Source of the DNA: an uncultured Flavobacteriaceae bacterium
GTDB taxonomy: Bacteria > Bacteroidota > Bacteroidia > Flavobacteriales > Flavobacteriaceae
NCBI GenBank assembly: GCA_937923735.1
Contig: CALDUJ010000127.1
Coordinates: 1 to 41,246 of the forward strand
Direction of reading: 5' to 3'
DNA: 41,246 bases
The stretch's first letter is position 1, and each line of letters opens with the position of its first letter. The notes beneath the pieces are model-generated. The model was not told the DNA's origin. It saw only the letters and a list, made by a program, of their open reading frames with translations, and did no database searches. Below are positions 26,444 to 34,037 of this stretch, piece after piece. Made by a program: the position numbers and the translations under genes.

Positions 26444-27769
26444 TTAGAATTGATAAATTATGAAGCCAAAGTTTGGAGCATAAGGAGTAGAAGTAGAACC
26501 AAAATATACTTCAATATTACCATTGACATAATCAACTACATAAGAGCTAATGGTCGAAAAAAACAATGAGTTATTTTCTGAGAGTGTCCGTCCATTTACA
26601 GAAATTGTGTAGACGTATTCGTTATTTACAAAAGCACGAGAAACCGTAAAATTTCCCGTTCCACCTACTGCAGAACCAGGATAGCTAACTCTACCAACTG
26701 CAACAGGAACCATATTGACTGTTCCAGTAGAAGTTGTATTTAATTCTCCATCCAAAATTATATCTCCATCATCCTTTACAACAAATGCGTTATTTCTGTT
26801 TCCATTTGATGTTCCATTACCAATCATGAACATTGCATTAGAGTCATCCATATTATAATTCCCGATAGCAGTTGATGCAAATCTAGATGCAATAGTACCT
26901 GAGCCTAAAGCTGTAGATCGATCACCTGATGCTAGTGTGATGAAACCGAAAGCAGTTGAGAAGTCCCCAATATTTTGAGTGTTCCATTGATCAGCATTTA
27001 CGAATCCTGCTCTAATGGCGCCTTTGGATTTATCGAAAAAGAATTTTCTTGTTTGACCTCCGTTATAGTTAAGCTGCGTATCTCCAAAGACAAAGTCGTC
27101 TGTTGCAATTGTACCTTCAGAATTGCTAGTCACATTACTAGTTGTTTTAAATGTTGTATTATTATCTACATATGTTTTTACAGCTGCTTCGGTTGGTACA
27201 GCATTAGTGCTATTGCCTGATAAATTTCCATCTAAAGAAAACTCGTTGACGTCTGTTCCATATTGAAGTCTTATATCGCCGTTAACATCTAACTTTGCAT
27301 TTGGGAAGTTGCTACCAATACCAATGTTTCCAGAGTTTTTATTGCTAATGTTGCTTCCATTTAGAAGCCATTGATTGTCCTTTGAACTCAATGCATATGG
27401 TACAGTCATGAATTCGGTGGTTCCCATATCTATCAACCCTAACCCTGTATTAATTTTTACGTTTAAAAAATGCTCATCGCTTCCCCAATTGATAGTGTTA
27501 AACGCTGGGCTGTCATTTAATAATGCACCTTTACCAATAGTAACATTAACAATACCATTGGCGTCTGTTGATGTGGTGTGAAGTTCATTATAAACAGAGG
27601 TTAGTGAGATACCTTTAAGGATTTCAAATTGAATAGTAACATTGGGGTTGTTGGCAACCAAATTATTGTTTTCATCTTTTATAACTGCCTTATAATTCAT
27701 GCCTAGTCCTTGTGCAAAAGTGACGACTGAGACCAATAATACAAATAGTAGTGTGATATACGTTTTCAT
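26444..27769 (-). CDS. Secreted fibre-like surface protein (paralogue of the S74 protein, without chaperone domain)
   Basis: A 441-residue exported protein with a signal peptide ending 'VVTFAQ'. Residues 20-130 form a beta-rich domain beginning 'GMNYKAVIKDENNNLV' that is clearly paralogous to the N-terminal domain of the protein at 28161-29867. The middle has 'GNIGIGSNFPNAKLDVNGDIRL', a phrase typical of phage-tail-like proteins, then YadA-head-like 'STAFGFITLASGDRSTALGSG' repeats, and a novel C-terminal beta domain (about 360-441). No S74 chaperone. It starts 12 bp after the preceding small gene and is last in the operon transcribed from 29867. Probably a surface fibre or adhesin; partner unknown. 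Confidence 0.7.
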   Translation of the reverse strand: MKTYITLLFVLLVSVVTFAQGLGMNYKAVIKDENNNLVANNPNVTIQFEILKGISLTSVYNELHTTSTDANGIVNVTIGKGALLNDSPAFNTINWGSDEHFLNVKINTGLGLIDMGTTEFMTVPYALSSKDNQWLLNGSNISNKNSGNIGIGSNFPNAKLDVNGDIRLQYGTDVNEFSLDGNLSGNSTNAVPTEAAVKTYVDNNTTFKTTSNVTSNSEGTIATDDFVFGDTQLNYNGGQTRKFFFDKSKGAIRAGFVNADQWNTQNIGDFSTAFGFITLASGDRSTALGSGTIASRFASTAIGNYNMDDSNAMFMIGNGTSNGNRNNAFVVKDDGDIILDGELNTTSTGTVNMVPVAVGRVSYPGSAVGGTGNFTVSRAFVNNEYVYTISVNGRTLSENNSLFFSTISSYVVDYVNGNIEVYFGSTSTPYAPNFGFIIYQF

Positions 27770-27781
27770 AATCAGCGGATT

Positions 27782-28150
27782 TTATTGTTTGTTTTTAGCT
27801 TCGAAAATCTTCTTGGTCAATACTTTGCTCAGAGAGTCTTTAGTTTTTTGGGTCATATCTTTAGCTTGTAAATAATACAAATTGCGGTACTCTGCTTTTT
27901 GTTCTGGACTCAAATCCACTTTATTTAGGAGTTCTAAAAATCCAATGGATTTATTTTGCGATTTACCATCTAGATTTTCACCAAAAATGGAGGTGAGAAC
28001 ATTGGTTTGCATATCTAGTAGATTGTTTTTTTGAACTACTTTTGTACTGTTTATGTTATTCTTATGCTTTTTGTCGGTCTGTGCATGTATCCGGCTTATG
28101 CATATGATAGTTAAAAGTGCAATTAGGAAAACTGTTTTTTTAAATTTCAT
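27782..28150 (-). CDS. Small secreted protein between two surface-protein genes
   Basis: 122 residues from ATG 28150, chosen because 'MKFKKTVFLIALLTIICISRIHAQ' starts a textbook signal peptide; a TTG ten codons upstream would overlap the preceding gene. The mature part is polar and helical, with 'NKVDLSPEQKAEYRNLYYLQAKDMTQKTKDSLSKVLTKKIF'; the 'LSPEQKAEYRNLY' segment faintly resembles Spy-like helices. I do not recognise a family. It lies 10 bp after the S74 gene and 12 bp before the second fibre gene, so it may assist secretion or assembly of these proteins, which is inference. Confidence 0.6.
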   Translation of the reverse strand: MKFKKTVFLIALLTIICISRIHAQTDKKHKNNINSTKVVQKNNLLDMQTNVLTSIFGENLDGKSQNKSIGFLELLNKVDLSPEQKAEYRNLYYLQAKDMTQKTKDSLSKVLTKKIFEAKNKQ

Positions 28151-28160
28151 AGTGGTCTTT

Positions 28161-29867
28161 TTATAGGTTATCAGCTTCAATTTTTTCTACACGTGCAATA
28201 AGGTTATTGACGTTTTTTTGTAGTGATGAATTGTCTGTTAACAGTGTTTTAATGTGGGTGTTTTGTACTTTAATAATATCTTGCTGCTCTTGTATAGCTT
28301 TTATGAGAATTGGGATGAGTTCTGTGTACGATATTTCCAATAAGTCGCGTTCTTTTATATAATTGGTTATTTCCGGAAATACCTCTTTTACTTCTTGAGA
28401 AATCAAGCCTAGTTGGCGCTCCTTATCAGTTTGGTTTTTCATCACATAACTTACGGGGTTGAGTTGCATGACTTTATGTAAGGTCTGGTCTGCTAACGGC
28501 ATAATATCTTTTTTTACACGCCTGTCTGAAATAGAACCATAAGCACCAGTAGAAGGGTTAAAAGAACCACGATAATTGCCATCGTTAAACAATAGTAAAT
28601 AGCCATTGTCTTCAGTATACATCTGCCAAGACCTGCCAGTACCGAGATTACGAATGCTAAAGGCATTTGTGCGGTCTGCAGATGTGGGTGCACCATTTTG
28701 ATGTCCAACTTCTAAGAGACTTGAAGGTGTCGATCTCCCAATGCCAATATTGCCATTTTTTAAAACAGTTAATGCATTATGTTTATTGGTACTTGAAGAG
28801 CCATTACCAATTTCAAACAGTGGGTCGGTTTCAATCCATTCTGTGGGATTACCACCACCAATATTATATGCTCCAATGGCTGTAGATGTTCTAGAATCAG
28901 CCTTAGTGCTTCTTCCCATGGCAGTAGAAACATATCCAGAAGCTGTTGTTTGATTTCCCATTGCAGTGGAATTATCTCCAGAAGCTGTTGTTTGATTTCC
29001 CATTGCAGTGGAATTATCTCCAGAAGCTGTTGTTCGATTTCCCATTGCAGTGGAATTATCTCCAGAAGCTATTGTGTATTGTCCCATAGCCGTAGAATTG
29101 GTTCCTAAAGCTTCTGTTTCATTACCCATTGCTGTGGAAGTCGATCCGAAAGCAGTTGTAAGCCTTCCCATAGCTATAGAAAATTGTCCTGTAGCTCCAT
29201 CTCCAACATTAATTGGTTCTTGATAACTTATATCCACAGCATTTTCACCTATAAGTCCGTAAGCGGTTGGATAATCTACACCTATTAAACGCCAACCTGT
29301 GTTGCCTTCTTCTGTTATTTGCTCTAAACCTGTCACATTATTAGCTGTTTGTGCAGTAACCGCATATTGCGCATTTACTGCATTAAATGCATCTATTGCG
29401 TAGTTAGCTCTAATGGCCATAGGTGTTTTTTTAAAATCGGTGGTGCCAAGATTTTCAAATGTCCCATCTTGTTCAATGTCGATTTCTGTGAGAAGAAATG
29501 TATCCTTATTCCAATTGCTGATAGGAAAGCTTCCAGAAATTACTGTGCCTTCCCCAATGTTTATAATTATCGAGCCACTTGCATTTGTAGTGGGGCTATG
29601 TTCTTCTACATAGTAAGTAATTGTATTTGTAAATTCGTCTATATACTGTAAAGAGAATCGTATGTCAATATCTTGATTGATAACAAGATTGCCATTGGAG
29701 TCTTTAATTTGGGCTTTATAGTTAAAACCAATTTGTGCAAAACTTGATAAGGAGATTAATAGTAAAACGAGTTGTATAGAGTATGTTCTACTCGTAAAGT
29801 ACCTATTGTTTTTTTTCTGCTTTCCGATGTGTTGGAACTTACTGTGATCATTTTTTGAAGAATTCAT
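28161..29867 (-). CDS. Secreted YadA-head / S74 intramolecular-chaperone surface protein
   Basis: 568 residues: a long basic N-region then a signal peptide (to about residue 45, 'SLSSFAQ'). The N-terminal beta domain (45-160) matches the one in the 26444 protein. Residues about 230-330 are trimeric-adhesin-type head repeats of the pattern STAMGNxTxASGDN, including three near-identical units. 'GNIGIGRSTPSSLLEVG' follows, and from about residue 440 an S74 endosialidase-type chaperone ('SDRRVKKDI', 'LNPVSYVMK', 'QLGLISQEV') ends in a coiled coil. In phage tailspikes this domain trimerises the fibre and cleaves itself off at the Ser before Asp; 'ISDRR' is consistent. It probably forms a trimeric surface fibre. 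First gene of a three-gene operon. Confidence 0.82.
   Translation of the reverse strand: MNSSKNDHSKFQHIGKQKKNNRYFTSRTYSIQLVLLLISLSSFAQIGFNYKAQIKDSNGNLVINQDIDIRFSLQYIDEFTNTITYYVEEHSPTTNASGSIIINIGEGTVISGSFPISNWNKDTFLLTEIDIEQDGTFENLGTTDFKKTPMAIRANYAIDAFNAVNAQYAVTAQTANNVTGLEQITEEGNTGWRLIGVDYPTAYGLIGENAVDISYQEPINVGDGATGQFSIAMGRLTTAFGSTSTAMGNETEALGTNSTAMGQYTIASGDNSTAMGNRTTASGDNSTAMGNQTTASGDNSTAMGNQTTASGYVSTAMGRSTKADSRTSTAIGAYNIGGGNPTEWIETDPLFEIGNGSSSTNKHNALTVLKNGNIGIGRSTPSSLLEVGHQNGAPTSADRTNAFSIRNLGTGRSWQMYTEDNGYLLLFNDGNYRGSFNPSTGAYGSISDRRVKKDIMPLADQTLHKVMQLNPVSYVMKNQTDKERQLGLISQEVKEVFPEITNYIKERDLLEISYTELIPILIKAIQEQQDIIKVQNTHIKTLLTDNSSLQKNVNNLIARVEKIEADNL
28939..29064 (-). repeat. Three tandem 42-bp coding repeats in the adhesin head
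   Basis: Units 28939-28980, 28981-29022 and 29023-29064 are almost identical (one C/T difference noted), each encoding 14 residues of the STAMGN..TASGDN head repeat. More divergent units flank them. The length is a multiple of three, so copy changes stay in frame. Confidence 0.85.
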
Positions 29868-29898
29868 ATCGCAAATAATTGTGTGTTTTTATTTGCTG

Positions 29899-29906
29899 TA
29901 AAACTA
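29899..29906 (-). promoter_or_regulatory. Candidate -7 box for the surface-protein operon
   Basis: On the minus strand the box reads TAGTTTTA, one base off TAnnTTTG. It lies 31 nt before the ATG at 29867 and 31 bp downstream of the operator at 29938-29966, the same geometry as the next gene upstream. Confidence 0.4.
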
Positions 29907-29931
29907 TTGCTAGCAGTTGTTGGAGAATATC

Positions 29932-29966
29932 ACTATTGTAACAAATGATGCTACATATGTAACATT
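29932..29966 (-). promoter_or_regulatory. Operator A: direct-repeat element upstream of the surface-protein operon
   Basis: On the minus strand GTTACATATGT is followed, with a 21-bp period, by the degenerate GTTACAATAGT. The 29 bp at 29938-29966 are 26/29 identical to 30776-30804. It is likely an activator binding site. Confidence 0.6.
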
Positions 29967-29973
29967 CAATAAA

Positions 29974-30001
29974 AAAAACCACAGTTACTACTGTGGTTTT
30001 T
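29974..30001 (-). terminator. Intrinsic terminator of the TapB-like gene
   Basis: AAAAACCACAGT pairs perfectly with ACTGTGGTTTTT around a 4-nt loop. On the minus strand it ends in eight T, 32 bp after the stop at 30033. Confidence 0.85.
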
Positions 30002-30032
30002 AAAGTGTCTATTAAAAAGTTGGATACGTTAT

Positions 30033-30707
30033 TTATTTTGAAATCTTTGTGAGCTCAGAATATCCTAATAATTTTCCATTTTTATTATAGTTCTCACTCT
30101 TTACCATGCCAATACCTTCAGCAATCCATTCTTTGTTTTTAAAACTACTTTTCATACCCATTTTCATTTCCGTGGTATATGTTATAATGTAGCAATCAAA
30201 ACTTCCAGCTGGTGTTGTAATGCTTTCCTTTCCTTCAATGCTTCTATCCAAAAGGTTTACATGTAGTTTCATATTCATACCACCCATTTTCATTGTCATA
30301 ATCATATTGGCATCTTTTAAGGTTTTACCTATATCAAGATTGTTAGGTAATTCGATATTTGTACCTTCAAATTCTACTTCCATGTCTTTGTACTGCTTGA
30401 GCAATTCTGGATTCATCAAGGATTTAAAATCTATGGAAATAATTCCATCCTTACAGGTAATTTTATAATCTGAAGTATTGATTTCCTTCCCTTTTTTGTC
30501 AGATATTTTGGTATTAAAAGTGGCAGTGTTTCCAGTAACATCTGTAATGCTATAATCGATTACAGATTCTTTTTTTCCTTTTTTGTCATAACCAGTTATC
30601 TGGAAAGTAGTACCTTCTTCAAACGGATAATATTTGCTACAAGTATTTTGGGTATGCCCTGTTATAATAAATGCGAATGCTAATAGTGTTGAAAAAATGA
30701 ATTTCAT
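30033..30707 (-). CDS. Secreted TapB/DUF3108-like protein
   Basis: A 224-residue exported protein with a signal peptide ending 'ITGHTQ'. The mature domain is beta-rich: 'YYPFEEGTTFQITGYDKKGKKESVIDYSI', 'DGIISIDFKSLMNPE', 'TPAGSFDCYIITYTTEMKMG' and 'EWIAEGIGMVKSENYNKNGKLLGYSEL'. The 'TPAGSFDC..I' then 'W.AEGIGMVKSE' order resembles the TapB/DUF3108 group, in which a lipocalin-like barrel is suspected. It has its own terminator and an upstream operator almost identical to that of the surface-protein operon, so it is probably co-regulated with those genes. Function unknown. Confidence 0.7.
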   Translation of the reverse strand: MKFIFSTLLAFAFIITGHTQNTCSKYYPFEEGTTFQITGYDKKGKKESVIDYSITDVTGNTATFNTKISDKKGKEINTSDYKITCKDGIISIDFKSLMNPELLKQYKDMEVEFEGTNIELPNNLDIGKTLKDANMIMTMKMGGMNMKLHVNLLDRSIEGKESITTPAGSFDCYIITYTTEMKMGMKSSFKNKEWIAEGIGMVKSENYNKNGKLLGYSELTKISK

Positions 30708-30736
30708 GAGTTTTTTGAATTAATTAATTTTTTCAA

Positions 30737-30744
30737 CAAAGTTG
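30737..30744 (-). promoter_or_regulatory. Candidate -7 box for the TapB-like gene
   Basis: On the minus strand the box reads CAACTTTG, one base off TAnnTTTG, 29 nt before the ATG at 30707 and 31 bp downstream of operator B. Confidence 0.4.
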
Positions 30745-30769
30745 ATTGTTAATGAGGCTAAAGCATCTT

Positions 30770-30804
30770 ACATATGTAACAAATGATATAACATATGTAA
30801 CATT
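30770..30804 (-). promoter_or_regulatory. Operator B: two perfect direct repeats upstream of the TapB-like gene
   Basis: ACATATGTAAC occurs at 30770-30780 and again at 30791-30801, a 21-bp period. Each contains the palindromic core ACATATGT. It matches operator A in sequence, spacing and distance to the start codon. Confidence 0.6.
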
Positions 30805-30807
30805 TTC

Positions 30808-33204
30808 TTAATTCAACTGGTATAGTATTAAAGAGTTGGAGTCTCCTTTGACAATGAATTCTAAATTTCGGTCTTTATCAATATTATCCAATACCAAGGA
30901 AGAATTACCGTAAATAGGAAAGTTTGGCAACTGTTTTGTTTGGCTATCGAAGATGTAGGTTTTTTGTGTCTGTAAATCTGTTACAGAAACATAAATTTTG
31001 TCGTTTATATAAAAAATTCTCGGAGCAGTATAATCTCCAAAATCTAATTCTTTGGTTTTAGTCCTAATGGTTAATTGGTTATCGGTTAAAGCTGCAAGTG
31101 TCTTACTAGTTGCAGAGAAGTGATGCTCGCCAGAAGGCATTAGATTTTGTTTGGAGACACTTCCTCGCTGATCTACTTGCACCAATTGTCCTTTAGCGTT
31201 GGTGGTTGTAAAATGACCTCTATATAAATATATATCGTTGTCCGAAAAGTTGATGGATTCTCTGGCAGCCACTCTAGTTTGTCCTCTTCTGTTGAGGATA
31301 TACATTTTTTTTCCTGCGCCAAATACTATGTAATCTTTGCTGTCGACCCTAAAGTGTTTAGGCTGTGTTTTAATAAGACTATTTGCAGATTTAAAATTAA
31401 AGCCTTTGACTCTTTTTCCTTTGGTATTATACATGAGTGTATTCTTTCCTTGTACGACTAAAAAGCGATAATCTCTTTTTTTGTCATAATCGAAAACTGA
31501 AAGAGGCTGTGTAATTTCATCGCTGAACTTCATCGGAAATGGAGAGACATGCTTCCCGTTTCTATCCAGTACGTAGATTTGATTGGGCGTAGCAAAGACC
31601 AACTGTAGACGGCCGTTTTTATAGATGTCTATCTGTTCTATCTTTCCGAGAATGTTTCCATTAATTTTTTTCTTCCAGAGTATCTTCCCTCGATTAGAAA
31701 TTAAATATAAGTTGTTATTAATATCTTGTACTGCAATTTCCTTTTGGCCAGTTGTATGGTTTTTTACTATTTGTGGGTCGCTTAATAAATCATTGTCCAG
31801 TGTTATGTTGAATTCTTCTGTTACCGAGTTAGAAGCTGCTTTTTTTCTTATTGGTTGTATGAGTATGTTTACATGTGCAAATCCATTGTCGTTGATGAGT
31901 TGTATAATCTGGGAGTGATTCTTTTTGAATTTTTTGTTTATGCCCCCTTTTGCTAATTTCTCAGGAAGATTATTTGATAATACCGAATCTAACTCGGAAG
32001 CAATACTAAAATACAATACTGAGGATTGGTTACTTAATTGTTCAAATACAGTTTCAAAAGTGTCAGAATTACCATAGGTTAATTTATTTGTGTAGCTGGA
32101 GATAATATTCTCAGCATTTTCTAAAGACTTTGTAAAAACTATGAAATCATCTAGCTTAAAACAGTATGGAGCTTCTTCAAAATCTATAAGCGGGTCAAAT
32201 AAATGTTTTAACTGTTGATTGGAGTCAATCTCGTTAATTTCAATTTGACGAAATGTTTCTTTTAAGCTGTAATTAATGGATTCCAAAATAATATCAGCGT
32301 CTAGAGATTTTAATGCAAACGCTTGACTATTTTCTAAATCGAATACGCCAATTTCCGTTATCAATTCTTGAAAATTATTTATGGAATCTATTTTGTTTAA
32401 ACTATTTAATGATTGATGGTTTTCTTTTACTTTACTTAAATCATCAAAAGTATAGCTTATAAAACGTCTGCTTTTAGTAGGAACAATAAAAGGAAGTTTA
32501 TTGTCTTTGGCATTGGTGTTTGATATATAGCCTAAAATTTGTGGAATACTATCGTTGAATTTAGTAATACCTCTAAAACTGACTTGCTCTTGTGATAAAT
32601 CCATACTAAGTATTGTAGAATTTCCCAATAATTTTGATGATATTCTGTCCTTACTTACAGTATATATGGATATAGGTCCTTTTGGCTTTAGCTGATTAAA
32701 GCTATTTAGTTTTTTTTTGGATGTTTGATTATCAATTACATGTTTAATACTCTTTTTATTATTTGATGCAACAAAAAAACTATCAATCACAGTATTGAAT
32801 AATGTGTCGCCTACAATTTTAGTTTTTTTAATAGTATGTTTTTTGTATTTGGATACATTAATGTCCTTAATATTTACACTGTCCTTAATTAATATTGAGT
32901 CATTATATCTTGTTATAAGATAAGATGTATCATTAGTGTCAAATGCGATTATAATTTCTCTATTAGTGTTTAGGTATTCTAATTGAGACATTACTAATTC
33001 AAAGCTACTGCTTTCGTTTATATCTGTTATGTCTATAAGGCTATTAGCATTAATATTACTGTCAAAAATATTCTTATTATCTAGCTTTAAAACGAATGAA
33101 GCATTTTCGGGAATAAAATCGATTGCCTTTGTTCTTACTTTGTTATTCTTATTGCATGAAGAAACAAGAATAATCATTAGGGATAGGACCAATAGGTTTT
33201 TCAT
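30808..33204 (-). CDS. Large lipoprotein with C-terminal beta-propeller-like half, function unknown
   Basis: 798 residues from ATG 33204; a TTG one codon earlier is unlikely. Signal and lipobox 'LVSSCN' place the lipid Cys at about residue 17. The N-terminal half (20-480) is polar, starting 'AIDFIPENASFVLKLDNKNIF', a phrase seen in DUF3352-like exported proteins. The C-terminal half (about 490-798) has repeating 'LYLISNRGKILWKKK', 'IYVLDRNGKHV', 'TLMYNTKGKRVKGF' and 'MYILNRRGQTRV' blades, suggesting a PQQ/WD-like beta-propeller. It lies 28 bp after rnhB on the same strand, so it is co-transcribed. Role unknown; a surface or periplasmic scaffold is possible. Confidence 0.7.
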   Translation of the reverse strand: MKNLLVLSLMIILVSSCNKNNKVRTKAIDFIPENASFVLKLDNKNIFDSNINANSLIDITDINESSSFELVMSQLEYLNTNREIIIAFDTNDTSYLITRYNDSILIKDSVNIKDINVSKYKKHTIKKTKIVGDTLFNTVIDSFFVASNNKKSIKHVIDNQTSKKKLNSFNQLKPKGPISIYTVSKDRISSKLLGNSTILSMDLSQEQVSFRGITKFNDSIPQILGYISNTNAKDNKLPFIVPTKSRRFISYTFDDLSKVKENHQSLNSLNKIDSINNFQELITEIGVFDLENSQAFALKSLDADIILESINYSLKETFRQIEINEIDSNQQLKHLFDPLIDFEEAPYCFKLDDFIVFTKSLENAENIISSYTNKLTYGNSDTFETVFEQLSNQSSVLYFSIASELDSVLSNNLPEKLAKGGINKKFKKNHSQIIQLINDNGFAHVNILIQPIRKKAASNSVTEEFNITLDNDLLSDPQIVKNHTTGQKEIAVQDINNNLYLISNRGKILWKKKINGNILGKIEQIDIYKNGRLQLVFATPNQIYVLDRNGKHVSPFPMKFSDEITQPLSVFDYDKKRDYRFLVVQGKNTLMYNTKGKRVKGFNFKSANSLIKTQPKHFRVDSKDYIVFGAGKKMYILNRRGQTRVAARESINFSDNDIYLYRGHFTTTNAKGQLVQVDQRGSVSKQNLMPSGEHHFSATSKTLAALTDNQLTIRTKTKELDFGDYTAPRIFYINDKIYVSVTDLQTQKTYIFDSQTKQLPNFPIYGNSSLVLDNIDKDRNLEFIVKGDSNSLILYQLN

Positions 33205-33232
33205 CAAGGCACTTTTAGCAAAAATAATGAAC

Positions 33233-33835
33233 TTATAGATTTAATTTCAATTGCTCAGGAAGTAATCTGAAAGTTTTTCTGTGATAAGGCGTTATGCCAT
33301 ATTCTCTAATTGCGTCTCTATGTTCTTTTGTTGGGTAGCCTTTGTTTTGTTTCCAATTGTACATGGGGTATTCTAAATGAATTTTCTCCATGTATTCATC
33401 ACGATATGTTTTTGCCAAAACTGATGCGGCCGCAATACTCATATATTTACCATCTCCTTTTATTATGGTTTCGTATGGAATCTTTTTATAAGGTTTAAAC
33501 TTATTACCATCTACAATTATAAACTCAGGAATGGTTTTTAACTTTTCAATAGATTTATGCATTGCAAGTATTGATGCATTTAAAATATTAATTTTGTCTA
33601 TCTGTTCAGGAAAAATATGAGACACAGCAAAACAGATAGATTCCGATTCAATTATCGGCTTAAGGTATTCTCTTTTTGAATGGCTTAGCTGTTTTGAGTC
33701 ATTTAAAATAATGCTATTAAAGGATTTAGGCAAAATTATTGCGGCAGCGGTAACTGGACCGGCTAAACAGCCACGACCTGCCTCATCAGTTCCGCACTCC
33801 CTAACGAAAGAAGAGTAATTATATTGTAGGCTCAA
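33233..33835 (-). CDS. rnhB: Ribonuclease HII
   Basis: A 200-residue enzyme that cleaves RNA in RNA-DNA hybrids and starts removal of misincorporated ribonucleotides. Motifs: '[15 protein letters not shown]' with catalytic Asp17 and Glu18, '[12 protein letters not shown]', 'IVDGNKF' with the third Asp, and '[14 protein letters not shown]' with the fourth acidic residue. The start is TTG 33835: there is no in-frame ATG near, a TAA stop lies upstream at the promoter, and the frame begins with '[14 protein letters not shown]', the usual N-terminal length. The leader would be only about 10 nt. Followed by the 798-residue lipoprotein. Confidence 0.93.
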   Translation of the reverse strand: MSLQYNYSSFVRECGTDEAGRGCLAGPVTAAAIILPKSFNSIILNDSKQLSHSKREYLKPIIESESICFAVSHIFPEQIDKINILNASILAMHKSIEKLKTIPEFIIVDGNKFKPYKKIPYETIIKGDGKYMSIAAASVLAKTYRDEYMEKIHLEYPMYNWKQNKGYPTKEHRDAIREYGITPYHRKTFRLLPEQLKLNL

Positions 33836-33851
33836 AATGTTAAAATTTAAA

Positions 33852-33859
33852 CAAAGTTA
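33852..33859 (-). promoter_or_regulatory. rnhB -7 box
   Basis: On the minus strand the box reads TAACTTTG, an exact TAnnTTTG match, 16 nt before the TTG start codon. It is back to back with the susC promoter. Confidence 0.5.
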
Positions 33860-33979
33860 AAACTTTAACGCAACCATTTATATAATCCTGCATCTTAATG
33901 CCAAACGAATCCTTTATTTAACTGCGTTTTATAATAATTTTGACTAAAGGTCGCTTTAACATTTTTTTAGCTCAAATAC

Positions 33980-34010
33980 TTGCGTAATTAAGATATTATT
34001 AAGATGTTTG
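33980..34010 (+). promoter_or_regulatory. susC promoter
   Basis: TTG (33980-33982), 20-nt spacer, GATGTTTG (34003-34010), one base off the -7 consensus. It leaves a short leader before ATG 34038 and rules out an upstream TTG start that lies inside the box. Confidence 0.55.
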
Positions 34011-34037
34011 CGACTGACTAACTCAAATAATTGTTTT

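Noticed and set aside
28939-29064. Regular 42-bp repeats considered as a CRISPR array
   Set aside because: The units are directly adjacent with no spacers and encode a continuous adhesin repeat on the minus strand.
28667-29223. Several plus-strand open frames antisense to the adhesin repeats
   Set aside because: They arise from the low-complexity repeat coding on the other strand, lack signals or family motifs, and have no promoter or ribosome site.
30770-30804. TTACATATGTAA read as a CRP/FNR-type palindromic site
   Set aside because: Each core is palindromic, but what is shared between the two promoters is the 21-bp direct-repeat arrangement, and neither half-site fits TGTGA or TTGAT.
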